A DNA stretch of 64,000 nucleotides, taken from Candidatus Zixiibacteriota bacterium. Lineage in GTDB: Bacteria; Zixibacteria; MSB-5A5; GN15; PGXB01. The DNA is taken from assembly GCA_900498245.1 (NCBI GenBank), contig LS998015.1, forward strand, positions 303,425-367,424, in the 5' to 3' direction. Under the pieces are notes generated by a model, which saw only the letters and a list, made by a program, of their open reading frames with translations, made no database searches and was not told where the DNA came from. Below, piece after piece: positions 34,726-42,157 of the stretch. The first letter of the stretch is position 1. The number at the start of each line of letters is the position of its first letter. The position numbers and the translations under genes were made by a program.

Positions 34726-34744
34726 GGGCGTATTGAATACGCCC
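34722..34744 (+). repeat. REP palindrome at the transposase stop codon
   Basis: GGGCGTATT / AATACGCCC with a single-base centre, preceded by GTAG, whose TAG is the transposase stop. Head GTAGGGGCGTATTGA is shared with the internal copy (inverted). Confidence 0.8.
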
Positions 34745-34761
34745 TGTAAGTCTTTCAGTTA

Positions 34762-34791
34762 CAAAAAAAGGGCGCATTTTAAAGCGCCCTT
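34762..34791 (-). terminator. terminator of the P5C dehydrogenase operon
   Basis: On the minus strand: AAGGGCGC / GCGCCCTT stem followed by seven T residues (A-run at 34763-34769 on the plus strand). 21 bases beyond the stop codon. Confidence 0.8.
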
Positions 34792-34812
34792 GTGAAACAA
34801 TGCAGAACCGCC

Positions 34813-36432
34813 TTACCCCATAAACGGGTAGCGGTAATCTTTCGGCGGGACAAAATTCTCTTTTATCGCCCGCGGCGACGTCCAGCGGATCATGTTCAGA
34901 AGCGACCCGGCCTTGTCGTTGGTGCCCGAGGCCCGGCTCCCGCCGAACGGCTGTTGTCCCACGACCGCACCGGTCGGCTTGTCGTTGATATAGAAATTCC
35001 CGGCAGCGTTACGAAGGACCTTCATCGCCTTGATGACGGCGCTTCGTTCCTTCGAGAAAATCGCTCCGGTCAGGGCATAGGGCGACGTCTTATCGCACAC
35101 CTTCAGAGTCTTATCGAAATCGGCGTCATCATACACGAATATCGTCATCACCGGCCCGAAAATTTCTTCCTCCATCAGGCGGAAATGCGGATTGGTGGTC
35201 ACCACCACGGTCGGCTCGATGAAATACCCTTTACTGCTGTCGTACTTACCGCCCGCGATAATCTCGGCCTCGGATGATTTTTTGGCGTATTCGATATATT
35301 CGACTATCGTCTCATAGGCGCTCTTGTCGATGACGGCGTTGACGAAATTGGAGAAATCTTCGACATCCCCCATCTTAATCTGCTTCAGATCCGCGAGCAC
35401 CCGCTCCTTGATTTTCGGCCAGAGCGATTTGGGGATATAGGCGCGGGAGGCCGCGGAGCATTTCTGCCCCTGATACTCGAACGCTCCCCGCGTGATGGCG
35501 GTCGCGACTTCATCGGAATCGGCGGAACCGTGCACGAAAATAAAATCTTTGCCGCCGGTTTCGCCGACAATGCGGGGATAGGTTTTATAATTGGCGATAT
35601 TTTCGCCCACCGTCCGCCACATCGTCTGAAATACCGCGGTACTTCCGGTGAAGTGAATCCCGGCCAGATTTTCGTTTTTCAGAATCATCTCGCCGACATC
35701 GGCGCCGCGGGCGGTTACGAGGTTAATCACACCGTCCGGAAGTCCCGCTTCCTTAAGTATTCGCATGATGATATGGGCCGTATAGACCACCGAGGAAGCA
35801 GGTTTCCAGACGACGGTATTCCCCATAATGGCCGGAGCGGTGGGGAGATTGCCGCCGATGGAGACGAAATTGAACGGGGTCACGGCGAACACGAATCCTT
35901 CCAGGGGGCGGTAATCCATCCGATCCCAGATATATTTGGCGTTATCCGGCTGGATATCATAAATGACCTGCGTGAAATAGGTGTTGTAGCGGAAAAAGTC
36001 GATCAATTCGCAGACACAGTCGATTTCGGCCTGGAAAACGTTCTTGCTGTGTCCCAGCATGGTGGCGGCGTTCATGACATAACGGTACGGGCCGGACAAG
36101 AGGTCGGCCGCTTTAAGAAAAATCGCCGCCCGGTCTTCCCAGGGAAATTCCGCCCATTCTTTTTTGGCTTTAAGGGCGGCTTCCACCGCCATCTGCACTT
36201 CGTTTTTGCCGCCCTGATAGTACTGCCCCAGTTCCAGGGCGTGATTGTGCGGGGCGGTAATTTTTATCGGATTGCCGTTCCGAATCTCTTTCCCGCCGAT
36301 AACCATCGGAATATCAATTTTGGTCTTTTTCAGTTCGGCAATCGCCCTTATCAGATTTTCCCGCTCCGGCGAACCGGGGGCGTAACCCCAGACCGGCTCG
36401 TTGGCGGGAAACGGAATTCTATAATTGCCCAT
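34813..36432 (-). CDS. pruA: L-glutamate gamma-semialdehyde (1-pyrroline-5-carboxylate) dehydrogenase
   Basis: 539 residues, the length of the stand-alone P5C dehydrogenase group (ALDH4). Marker segments: FPANEPVWGYAPGSPER near the start, VTPFNFVSIGGNLPTAPA, the general-base glutamate in IVGETGGKDF, the catalytic cysteine in YQGQKCSAASR, and EIFGPVMTIFVYDD. Oxidises P5C from proline or ornithine/arginine breakdown to glutamate with NAD+. No proline dehydrogenase gene is in the window. It lies 21 bases after a rubrerythrin-like gene and is probably co-transcribed with it. Confidence 0.93.
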   Translation of the reverse strand: MGNYRIPFPANEPVWGYAPGSPERENLIRAIAELKKTKIDIPMVIGGKEIRNGNPIKITAPHNHALELGQYYQGGKNEVQMAVEAALKAKKEWAEFPWEDRAAIFLKAADLLSGPYRYVMNAATMLGHSKNVFQAEIDCVCELIDFFRYNTYFTQVIYDIQPDNAKYIWDRMDYRPLEGFVFAVTPFNFVSIGGNLPTAPAIMGNTVVWKPASSVVYTAHIIMRILKEAGLPDGVINLVTARGADVGEMILKNENLAGIHFTGSTAVFQTMWRTVGENIANYKTYPRIVGETGGKDFIFVHGSADSDEVATAITRGAFEYQGQKCSAASRAYIPKSLWPKIKERVLADLKQIKMGDVEDFSNFVNAVIDKSAYETIVEYIEYAKKSSEAEIIAGGKYDSSKGYFIEPTVVVTTNPHFRLMEEEIFGPVMTIFVYDDADFDKTLKVCDKTSPYALTGAIFSKERSAVIKAMKVLRNAAGNFYINDKPTGAVVGQQPFGGSRASGTNDKAGSLLNMIRWTSPRAIKENFVPPKDYRYPFMG

Positions 36433-36453
36433 TTTTTCCTCCGGTACAGTTAA

Positions 36454-36954
36454 TCAATATTCGTCGAGATGGTGCCATTCGGCGTTTTCGAGCCACGATT
36501 TCGGCCGATCCAGGAATTCCAGAACATGCTCGATCAGCCCCCAGTGTTTGTGCTCTTCATCGGCGATAAGAAGAATAGTCTTCTTGATATTCTCGTTTTT
36601 CTCGGCGGCGGCCTTTTCACGGTAGAAATCTTCCGACTTCTTTTCGATCTCCTGCGCTTTTTTCCAGGCCGGCACCAAATCGGCCGGGAAGGTCATCTCC
36701 TTTTTGCCGGCGGCCAGTATTTCGAAAACATTTTTGGCCTTATTCAGGGTCGCGGACGTCGCACCCTTCATATCTTTGGTGGCCGAAAGGTCGCCCTCTT
36801 TGAATCTCTTGAAAATGTTATAATGTTTGACTTCGTCGGACGCCAGATCGAGCAGGATATTTTTAAGCACGGCGTTACCGGCCTGAGAGGCCATTTTCTC
36901 GTAATAAGCCTGCCCGTCCTGCTCCATCTTCATCGCATATTCGAATATATCCAT
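36454..36954 (-). CDS. rubrerythrin-like ferritin-family protein
   Basis: 166 residues. Four-helix diiron pattern: MKMEQDGQAYYEKMA, ASDEVKHYNIFKRF, EIEKKSEDFYREKA and ADEEHKHWGLIEHV supply the carboxylate and histidine ligands in two E-x2-H style pairs. No C-terminal rubredoxin domain, so electron input would have to come from another protein. The likely job is iron or peroxide handling. First gene of a two-gene unit with the P5C dehydrogenase. AAGGAG lies before the ATG. Confidence 0.85.
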   Translation of the reverse strand: MDIFEYAMKMEQDGQAYYEKMASQAGNAVLKNILLDLASDEVKHYNIFKRFKEGDLSATKDMKGATSATLNKAKNVFEILAAGKKEMTFPADLVPAWKKAQEIEKKSEDFYREKAAAEKNENIKKTILLIADEEHKHWGLIEHVLEFLDRPKSWLENAEWHHLDEY

Positions 36955-37084
36955 CGCTAACTCCTTTATGTGAATATTTTCTCAAGCCATTTAGTCTATG
37001 TAGCCGGTAATTTATAATATTACGGCGATTCCGCAACCCCGTAATGGATAATAAATGAGCCGCCACAATTCTACGCTTTTGGGC

Positions 37085-37112
37085 TTGAAATCGCCGGGGA
37101 GATTGGTATAAT
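37085..37112 (+). promoter_or_regulatory. sigma-70-type promoter of pepF
   Basis: TTGAAA at 37085-37090, 16-base spacer, TATAAT at 37107-37112. The ATG follows about 90 bases downstream. Confidence 0.6.
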
Positions 37113-37202
37113 ACTTGTAACCGTAAATTAAGGGGACGGAATCCGCGTCAATTTTGGGAGAATGATCGAAAACTCAATTATCTTATTGCAGGAGTTGTAA
37201 AT

Positions 37203-39029
37203 ATGAGTCCACAGGAAATTGCCAAAAAGAATCCGGCCGATAAGGCCCCGACCTGGGATCTGGAATCGATTTTTCCCGGCGGGAGCAGTTCGAAAGAGTA
37301 TGCCGCCTTTCGCGATAAAATCAAGAAAGATCTGAAATCCCTCACCGCCAAATTCGCCAAATTGCCGCCCAAATTGAACACCGCCTCGCGCGGGAAATGG
37401 GCCGATTATATTGTCGCCATGCAGGAGTTCGTGAGCCGCCTCGTGGAGGCCTCCGCTTTTTCTCACTGCCTGGTGAGCCAGAATGTCAACGACGAGAAAG
37501 GGCACCAGATTGTCGGCGAAATCGATGTCATCCGTTCCGAATATGAAAAATTGACCGTCTTACTCGAGGCCTTCGCCAAGAAACAGAGCGACAAGGAATG
37601 GGAAAAACTGGTGACCTCGCCGAAATTGAACGAAGTCAAATTCTATCTGAACGAAATGCGGGATATCGCCAAACTGAAGATGGCGCCGGAGTTCGAAGCA
37701 TTTGCCACCGATCTGGCGGTCAACGGTTATCATGCCTGGAACCGGCTGTATGACAAAATGTACGGCGACCTGCGGGGCGATTTCACCGAAGACGGAGCGA
37801 CCAAACAACTGTCGCTGGGACAACTGGCGCTCAAGACCAGTTCTCCCGACCGCGATGCCCGCCGGCGGGCGCATCAGGCCATCGAATCCGCCTGGGAGAG
37901 CCGCGCCAATCTCGCTTCGATGGCCCTCAACTTCCAGGCCGGTTTCCGGCTGACAATGTATGAGAAACGGGGCTGGAAATCGCCCCTTCTGGAACCGCTC
38001 ATGAATTGCCGTATCAAACAAAAGACGCTCGACGCCATGTGGCAGGCGGTCGCCGAAGCGGGACCCCGGCTCAAAAAGTACATCGATGCCAAAAAGAGAC
38101 TGCTCGGTATCGATAAATTCTGCTGGTACGACCAGACCGCGCCGGTAGGCCGCTCCGACCGTACCTACGGTTTCAACGAAGCCGGAGAGTTCATCATCGC
38201 CAATTTCAGGATGCTGGGGAACGAGTTGGCCGATTTTTCCCGGATGGCGCTCGATAAGCGGTGGGTCGAAGCCGAGGATCGTCCCGGTAAGGCCGGCGGC
38301 GGCTACTGCACCACGCTCCGGGTTTCCAAACAGAGTCGGATCTTCATGACCTGGGGGGGAAGTTTCGCGGAATTAAGTACCCTGGCCCACGAACTCGGTC
38401 ATGCCTATCATCACAGCGTCCTTAAGGACAATCCGGTGTTTTCGTCGGTTTACCCGATGACCCTCGCCGAGACGGCGTCGATATTCAACGAACTGATTGT
38501 CACCAACGGCGCGTTCGAAGCAAGCCGGGACGATGACGAAAAACTGATGCTTCTGGATCAAAAACTTCAGAACGCCTACATCCTGTTCTGCAATCTCTAC
38601 GCCCGCTTCCTGTTCGACCGGGCCTTCTATGACGAACGCAAGAAGGGGCTGGTGAGCCGGAGCCGTCTCGATGAAATGATGCTGGCCGCGCAGAAGGAAG
38701 CGTTCGCGGGGACCCTCGATCCGAACGAAGGCTTCCATAAACTGTTCTGGGCGTCGAAACTGCACTTCTATCTGACCGATAATCCGTTCTATAATTTCCC
38801 TTATACGTTCGGGTTTCTTTTCGCGAACGGAGTGTACAGCCGGGCCAGAAAAGAAGGACCGGCCTTTGCCAAAAAATATCGGGCGCTCCTGGCCGACACC
38901 GGCAAAATGACCAGCGAGCAGGTGGCCAAAAAACATCTCGGGGTCGATTTGACCAAACCGGATTTCTGGCGTGAGGCGGTCAATCTGGCCCTGGCCGATA
39001 TCGATGCTTTCGTCAAACTGGCCGGGTAA
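37203..39029 (+). CDS. pepF: M3 family oligoendopeptidase F
   Basis: 608 residues, typical PepF length. The zinc site is LAHELGHAYHH (H396, E397, H400) with the third ligand E423 in LAETASIFNE. GGGYCTTL and the C-terminal PYTFGFLFANGVY also fit the family. CAGGAG lies before the ATG. No signal peptide: a cytoplasmic enzyme cleaving short peptides. It stands alone with its own promoter. Confidence 0.95.
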   Translation: MSPQEIAKKNPADKAPTWDLESIFPGGSSSKEYAAFRDKIKKDLKSLTAKFAKLPPKLNTASRGKWADYIVAMQEFVSRLVEASAFSHCLVSQNVNDEKGHQIVGEIDVIRSEYEKLTVLLEAFAKKQSDKEWEKLVTSPKLNEVKFYLNEMRDIAKLKMAPEFEAFATDLAVNGYHAWNRLYDKMYGDLRGDFTEDGATKQLSLGQLALKTSSPDRDARRRAHQAIESAWESRANLASMALNFQAGFRLTMYEKRGWKSPLLEPLMNCRIKQKTLDAMWQAVAEAGPRLKKYIDAKKRLLGIDKFCWYDQTAPVGRSDRTYGFNEAGEFIIANFRMLGNELADFSRMALDKRWVEAEDRPGKAGGGYCTTLRVSKQSRIFMTWGGSFAELSTLAHELGHAYHHSVLKDNPVFSSVYPMTLAETASIFNELIVTNGAFEASRDDDEKLMLLDQKLQNAYILFCNLYARFLFDRAFYDERKKGLVSRSRLDEMMLAAQKEAFAGTLDPNEGFHKLFWASKLHFYLTDNPFYNFPYTFGFLFANGVYSRARKEGPAFAKKYRALLADTGKMTSEQVAKKHLGVDLTKPDFWREAVNLALADIDAFVKLAG

Positions 39030-39064
39030 TAGGCACATTCGGTTATTTTGCATGATGCTTTTAA

Positions 39065-39089
39065 GGTCGGGACCATTTCGGTCCCGACC
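39065..39089. repeat. perfect hairpin after pepF
   Basis: GGTCGGGACC / GGTCCCGACC around ATTTC. There is no T-run on either side, so it is either a weak terminator or a palindromic repeat. Confidence 0.55.
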
Positions 39090-39151
39090 GAACAGAAAGG
39101 GTCATTCATAAAGTCGCCCGGAGTGATCTTCCTGGAGGGAACGAGGCGAAC

Positions 39152-39457
39152 ATGAAGAATGTCGATAGATGGGATAATTTCCTGTATCGTCCCCGAATGG
39201 CAAAAATATTGTTCTGGACGGTAGCCGGCCCGATGTTGATCCCCTTATTTGCCTACATGCTTTCTTTCCCGGTGACCCTATTGCTCTGGCTGCTTACCTA
39301 TCCGCTTCAGGGCACGAATCTTCCCTTGATGGAAATAATTCTCTACCCATCTCTTCTAATCTGCCTGGCCTTCTCAATTCTGATCGTCATATGGCTGTGG
39401 AAATCATTCAAAAAGCATATCCTCAGCACGCGCGACGATAAATCACCGACTCTGTAA
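39152..39457 (+). CDS. small membrane protein of unknown function
   Basis: 101 residues; no family recognised. Two membrane helices (ILFWTVAGPMLIPLFAYMLSFPVTLLLWLL and IILYPSLLICLAFSILIVIWLW) followed by a basic tail (KSFKKHILSTRDD). GAGG lies 5 bases before the ATG. It precedes the peptide locus but is separated from it by about 400 bases and a new promoter, so membership is doubtful. Confidence 0.6.
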   Translation: MKNVDRWDNFLYRPRMAKILFWTVAGPMLIPLFAYMLSFPVTLLLWLLTYPLQGTNLPLMEIILYPSLLICLAFSILIVIWLWKSFKKHILSTRDDKSPTL

Positions 39458-39622
39458 TTTTGATTTCGGCTCTTGGCCGGGCAGAGCAGCGCTGTCAGTT
39501 GAATTTCGCCGGCAATCCTGCTTTAATGACGTTGCAAGCGGCCATTTATCGAAAAAAAATCATTCCTCGTGCAATTTAATCCGGCGATATTGAAAACTTT
39601 AACAATTAATAATCCTTTTTGC

Positions 39623-39650
39623 TTGACAATAATGAAGGGGGACGTATTTT
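39623..39650 (+). promoter_or_regulatory. promoter of the peptide (RiPP-type) locus
   Basis: TTGACA at 39623-39628, 16-base spacer, TATTTT at 39645-39650 (a TAATAT follows at once, offering an alternative with a longer spacer). This leaves a leader of about 200 bases before the peptide start, ending with a GCGTT/AACGC hairpin. The sequence 39458-39622 shows no gene. Confidence 0.5.
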
Positions 39651-39861
39651 TAATATAGAGGATTTTCAGTGCACTCCTGTAATTCTGGGAAGGCGTGCTG
39701 TACTGGTTAGGGATAATTAAAAAATGCGATTTTTTTTCTATGAGTGAGAGACTCCGATTTCGTCGACGGCGGGGTCATGTGTAAATCGGTTCGGTTTTCT
39801 GTCCGGGCCGCTGGGTCTAAACCTGCAGGCGTTTTTTAACGCTTCAACCGAAAGGAGGGCC

Positions 39862-39987
39862 ATGTCTTACAAAAAGCCCGCTTATCACCAGGTGGAGGAT
39901 GAGGTGACCTCGTTTGAGGCCCCGATTCTGGGAATAATTATCCTGGCGATAATTATTGTCACTCTAACTCCGGGGGAAGCGCAGTAG
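39862..39987 (+). CDS. 41-residue putative RiPP precursor peptide
   Basis: Start codon preceded by a strong AAAGGAGGG site (39851-39859). The N-terminal half is charged and polar (MSYKKPAYHQVEDEVTSFE), as a leader would be. The C-terminal half is very hydrophobic (APILGIIILAIIIVTLTP) ending GEAQ. It has no cysteine and no signal peptide. It sits directly before permease, ABC ATPase, PqqD-radical SAM and M50-like genes, the classical surroundings of a ribosomally made, modified peptide. Precursor status is inferred from position, size and leader/core polarity; a small membrane subunit of the transporter is the main alternative. Confidence 0.7.
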   Translation: MSYKKPAYHQVEDEVTSFEAPILGIIILAIIIVTLTPGEAQ

Positions 39988-40000
39988 TTTCCTCGACCGC

Positions 40001-40034
40001 GGCCGGCGATTCAAAGCGGATTGAATTGCCGGCC
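40001..40034 (+). promoter_or_regulatory. strong hairpin between peptide gene and downstream genes
   Basis: GGCCGGC pairs with GCCGGCC and ATTCAA with TTGAAT, thirteen pairs in all with one internal mismatch and an AGCGGA loop. No T-run follows, so it looks more like an RNA-stabilising or processing element than a terminator. Confidence 0.6.
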
Positions 40035-40072
40035 CGGCCTTAAAAACTTATAATGGCTTTTATAACGAGACT

Positions 40073-41443
40073 ATGGAAAAAATTTCGTTAATATTCGGAC
40101 TGCGACTACTCGTCTTCAAGAGGATCATCGGGTCGATAACAATCACCGAGTGGCTGAAAATCACCGTAATCTCTGCTCTGGGCCTATTTCTTTTCTGGCG
40201 CGGTCTCGGAAATGTCATGGCCTACCTGTACAAATCTCTGGATACGGCGACAGCCGACAGGGTGGTCTGGCTGGCCCTTGTTCAATTCGGATTGCTTTTG
40301 ATTCTGGAGGGCGCCATTTCAGGAGTCAGGAAATTGTACAAGACTCCGGAAAATGATTTTCTTTTATCGTTCCCAATCAGTCTCGGGGATTTATTCGTCA
40401 TTCGATGGATGGAGCGGCTTCTTGTCAATTCCCTGTTCATCGTTTTCGGAGCCCTGGTCATGATACGTCAGTCATCTTGGAGCGATGTTTCCTGGGTCAC
40501 GTATCTGCAACTCCTGACGCTGGTTCTCTTTATTCATCATACCCAGTTCGTGATTGCTCTGTTGTATTCACGCAGGATTCCGGCCCGTTTTTTCCCCTGG
40601 CTGGGAATTGCGATTATTATTCCCGCAATCGCGGCCTTTTATCTTGTCCGGTACATTCCGGCGGCGTTTTCCTGGTCAATCATTCTCGCGACAATCATAC
40701 TAAATCTCGCCCTTCTGGGTTCGGCCGTCATACTGCGGCGATTATACGCCGCATCGATGTTCAGCGAATATGGTATCGTAACGGCGGTTCGCTACGGGCG
40801 CCGATTTTCATATCATCGATTCCTGTCCCGACCGGGTGTGAACAACCCGGCCAAAGCGCTTCTGGCCAAAGATATCATTCTTCTGATTCGACAGTGGCCC
40901 TATACTCAGAGTGTCGTGACTTTTATCCTATTGATATTCGTGACGGCGGTATTATTTGCACAGGCCGGCAATAATGCCCTGGTGATAGTGGCGTCCTTCG
41001 GCGGTTTCGTGATTTTTTCCTGGTCGACATTGGTATTCGCCTTCGATAAAAGGCAGTGGGCCGGTTTCTGGATGATGCGGAGCGCCCCCCTGACCGGCAG
41101 GCAAATCTGGCTATCACGATTTTATTTGCTTCTGCTAATGACGATTATCGCGGCCCTGTTATATCTCATTCCGATGGTAATCGGGGGATGCACCGTGGCA
41201 CAATTGACGGTCTCTCTCGTGGTCCTTGTTGCCGAAGCCGTCGCTTTTTCGCTTCTGGCCAACGGTCTGCTTTTTGTCACTTTGCCGCATTATCGGACGG
41301 GGGAGTATCTTTTCGCCATTTTCACGGCTATCGGGATCGCTCTGGGCGTGTCTCTGCCGATAATATTGCCCCCCCTGCTTATAATAATATTGATTATGAA
41401 TTTCAGAAAAGGCGTCGAACGGATCGAAACGATGGAGTTATAG
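40073..41443 (+). CDS. ABC-2-type transporter permease of the peptide locus
   Basis: 456 residues with about ten to twelve membrane helices (for example LVQFGLLLILEGAISGV, YLQLLTLVLFIHHTQFVIALL, FILLIFVTAVLFAQAG, LLIIILIMNF at the end). Layout and spacing with the following ATPase gene (4 bases) fit an exporter of the ABC-2 class. Probably exports the finished peptide or protects the producer. The ATG lacks a good ribosome site. No protease domain is fused to it. Confidence 0.82.
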   Translation: MEKISLIFGLRLLVFKRIIGSITITEWLKITVISALGLFLFWRGLGNVMAYLYKSLDTATADRVVWLALVQFGLLLILEGAISGVRKLYKTPENDFLLSFPISLGDLFVIRWMERLLVNSLFIVFGALVMIRQSSWSDVSWVTYLQLLTLVLFIHHTQFVIALLYSRRIPARFFPWLGIAIIIPAIAAFYLVRYIPAAFSWSIILATIILNLALLGSAVILRRLYAASMFSEYGIVTAVRYGRRFSYHRFLSRPGVNNPAKALLAKDIILLIRQWPYTQSVVTFILLIFVTAVLFAQAGNNALVIVASFGGFVIFSWSTLVFAFDKRQWAGFWMMRSAPLTGRQIWLSRFYLLLLMTIIAALLYLIPMVIGGCTVAQLTVSLVVLVAEAVAFSLLANGLLFVTLPHYRTGEYLFAIFTAIGIALGVSLPIILPPLLIIILIMNFRKGVERIETMEL

Positions 41444-41447
41444 TAAA

Positions 41448-42152
41448 ATGGTCGTATTCAGCGGAGTCTATAAAAATTACGGACAGAACGTCGGCACGGA
41501 CAATCTGACATTCCAAATCAACAAAGGCGACATATTCGGACTTCTCGGACCGAATGGGGCCGGCAAATCGACCACCGTGAAAATGCTCGTGGGATTGCTT
41601 CACCCCGACCTGGGTTCCATAACCGTAAACGGTCAACCGGTTGATCCCTCAGCGGCGGAAATGAAGAAACAGATCGGTTACAAGCCGGAAGCGCCTTATT
41701 TGTACGAAAATCTGACGGCCCGCGAGATCATGCACTTCGCCGCAAAAGTAAAGAATATTGCCTCGCCCGAAAGGGAGATCGAAAAACTTTTCGGGGCATT
41801 CGCTCTGAGCGACCGGGCCGATGACCTGATTATGACCTATTCTCACGGTATGAAATGCAAAACCGCGCTGTGCCTCGCTTTTATCGGTTCGCCCCAATTG
41901 ATCATTCTCGATGAACCGACCAACGGCCTCGATCCCATGAGTGTCTATAACATGAAAGAATTGATTGCGGAATATTCGCGGGCCGGGGCCACCATAATCC
42001 TCTCCAGCCATATCCTCGATTTCGTGGAAAAAATCTGCACCCGCTTCGGGATCCTGGACAAGGGGCAATTGAAGGCCCTGGCCGGTCCTGACGATCTTCG
42101 CCGTGAGAACCGCAGTCTCGAGGAATTTTTCATCGCCCATTTGAAGGGATAA
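41448..42152 (+). CDS. ABC transporter ATP-binding protein of the peptide locus
   Basis: 234 residues. Walker A GPNGAGKST, Walker B LIILDEPTNGLDP, switch histidine in ILSSHILD. The signature is YSHGMKCK, departing from LSGGMKQR at two places (H for the first G, C for Q), which is seen in some CcmA/EcsA-type proteins. Pairs with the upstream permease; the rSAM gene begins 5 bases downstream. Confidence 0.92.
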   Translation: MVVFSGVYKNYGQNVGTDNLTFQINKGDIFGLLGPNGAGKSTTVKMLVGLLHPDLGSITVNGQPVDPSAAEMKKQIGYKPEAPYLYENLTAREIMHFAAKVKNIASPEREIEKLFGAFALSDRADDLIMTYSHGMKCKTALCLAFIGSPQLIILDEPTNGLDPMSVYNMKELIAEYSRAGATIILSSHILDFVEKICTRFGILDKGQLKALAGPDDLRRENRSLEEFFIAHLKG

Positions 42153-42157
42153 GAATT

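Noticed and set aside
35530-36453. 307-codon plus-strand frame
   Set aside because: Shadow of the P5C dehydrogenase gene, whose catalytic motifs are clear on the minus strand.
39152-39457. Small membrane protein as immunity gene of the peptide locus
   Set aside because: It is separated by about 400 bases and an independent promoter; nothing beyond proximity supports it.
39770-39845. Possible cyclic-di-GMP (GEMM) or cobalamin riboswitch in the peptide-locus leader
   Set aside because: GGTCTAAACC resembles one GEMM segment, but the other conserved parts and the paired helices are missing; no B12 box is visible either.
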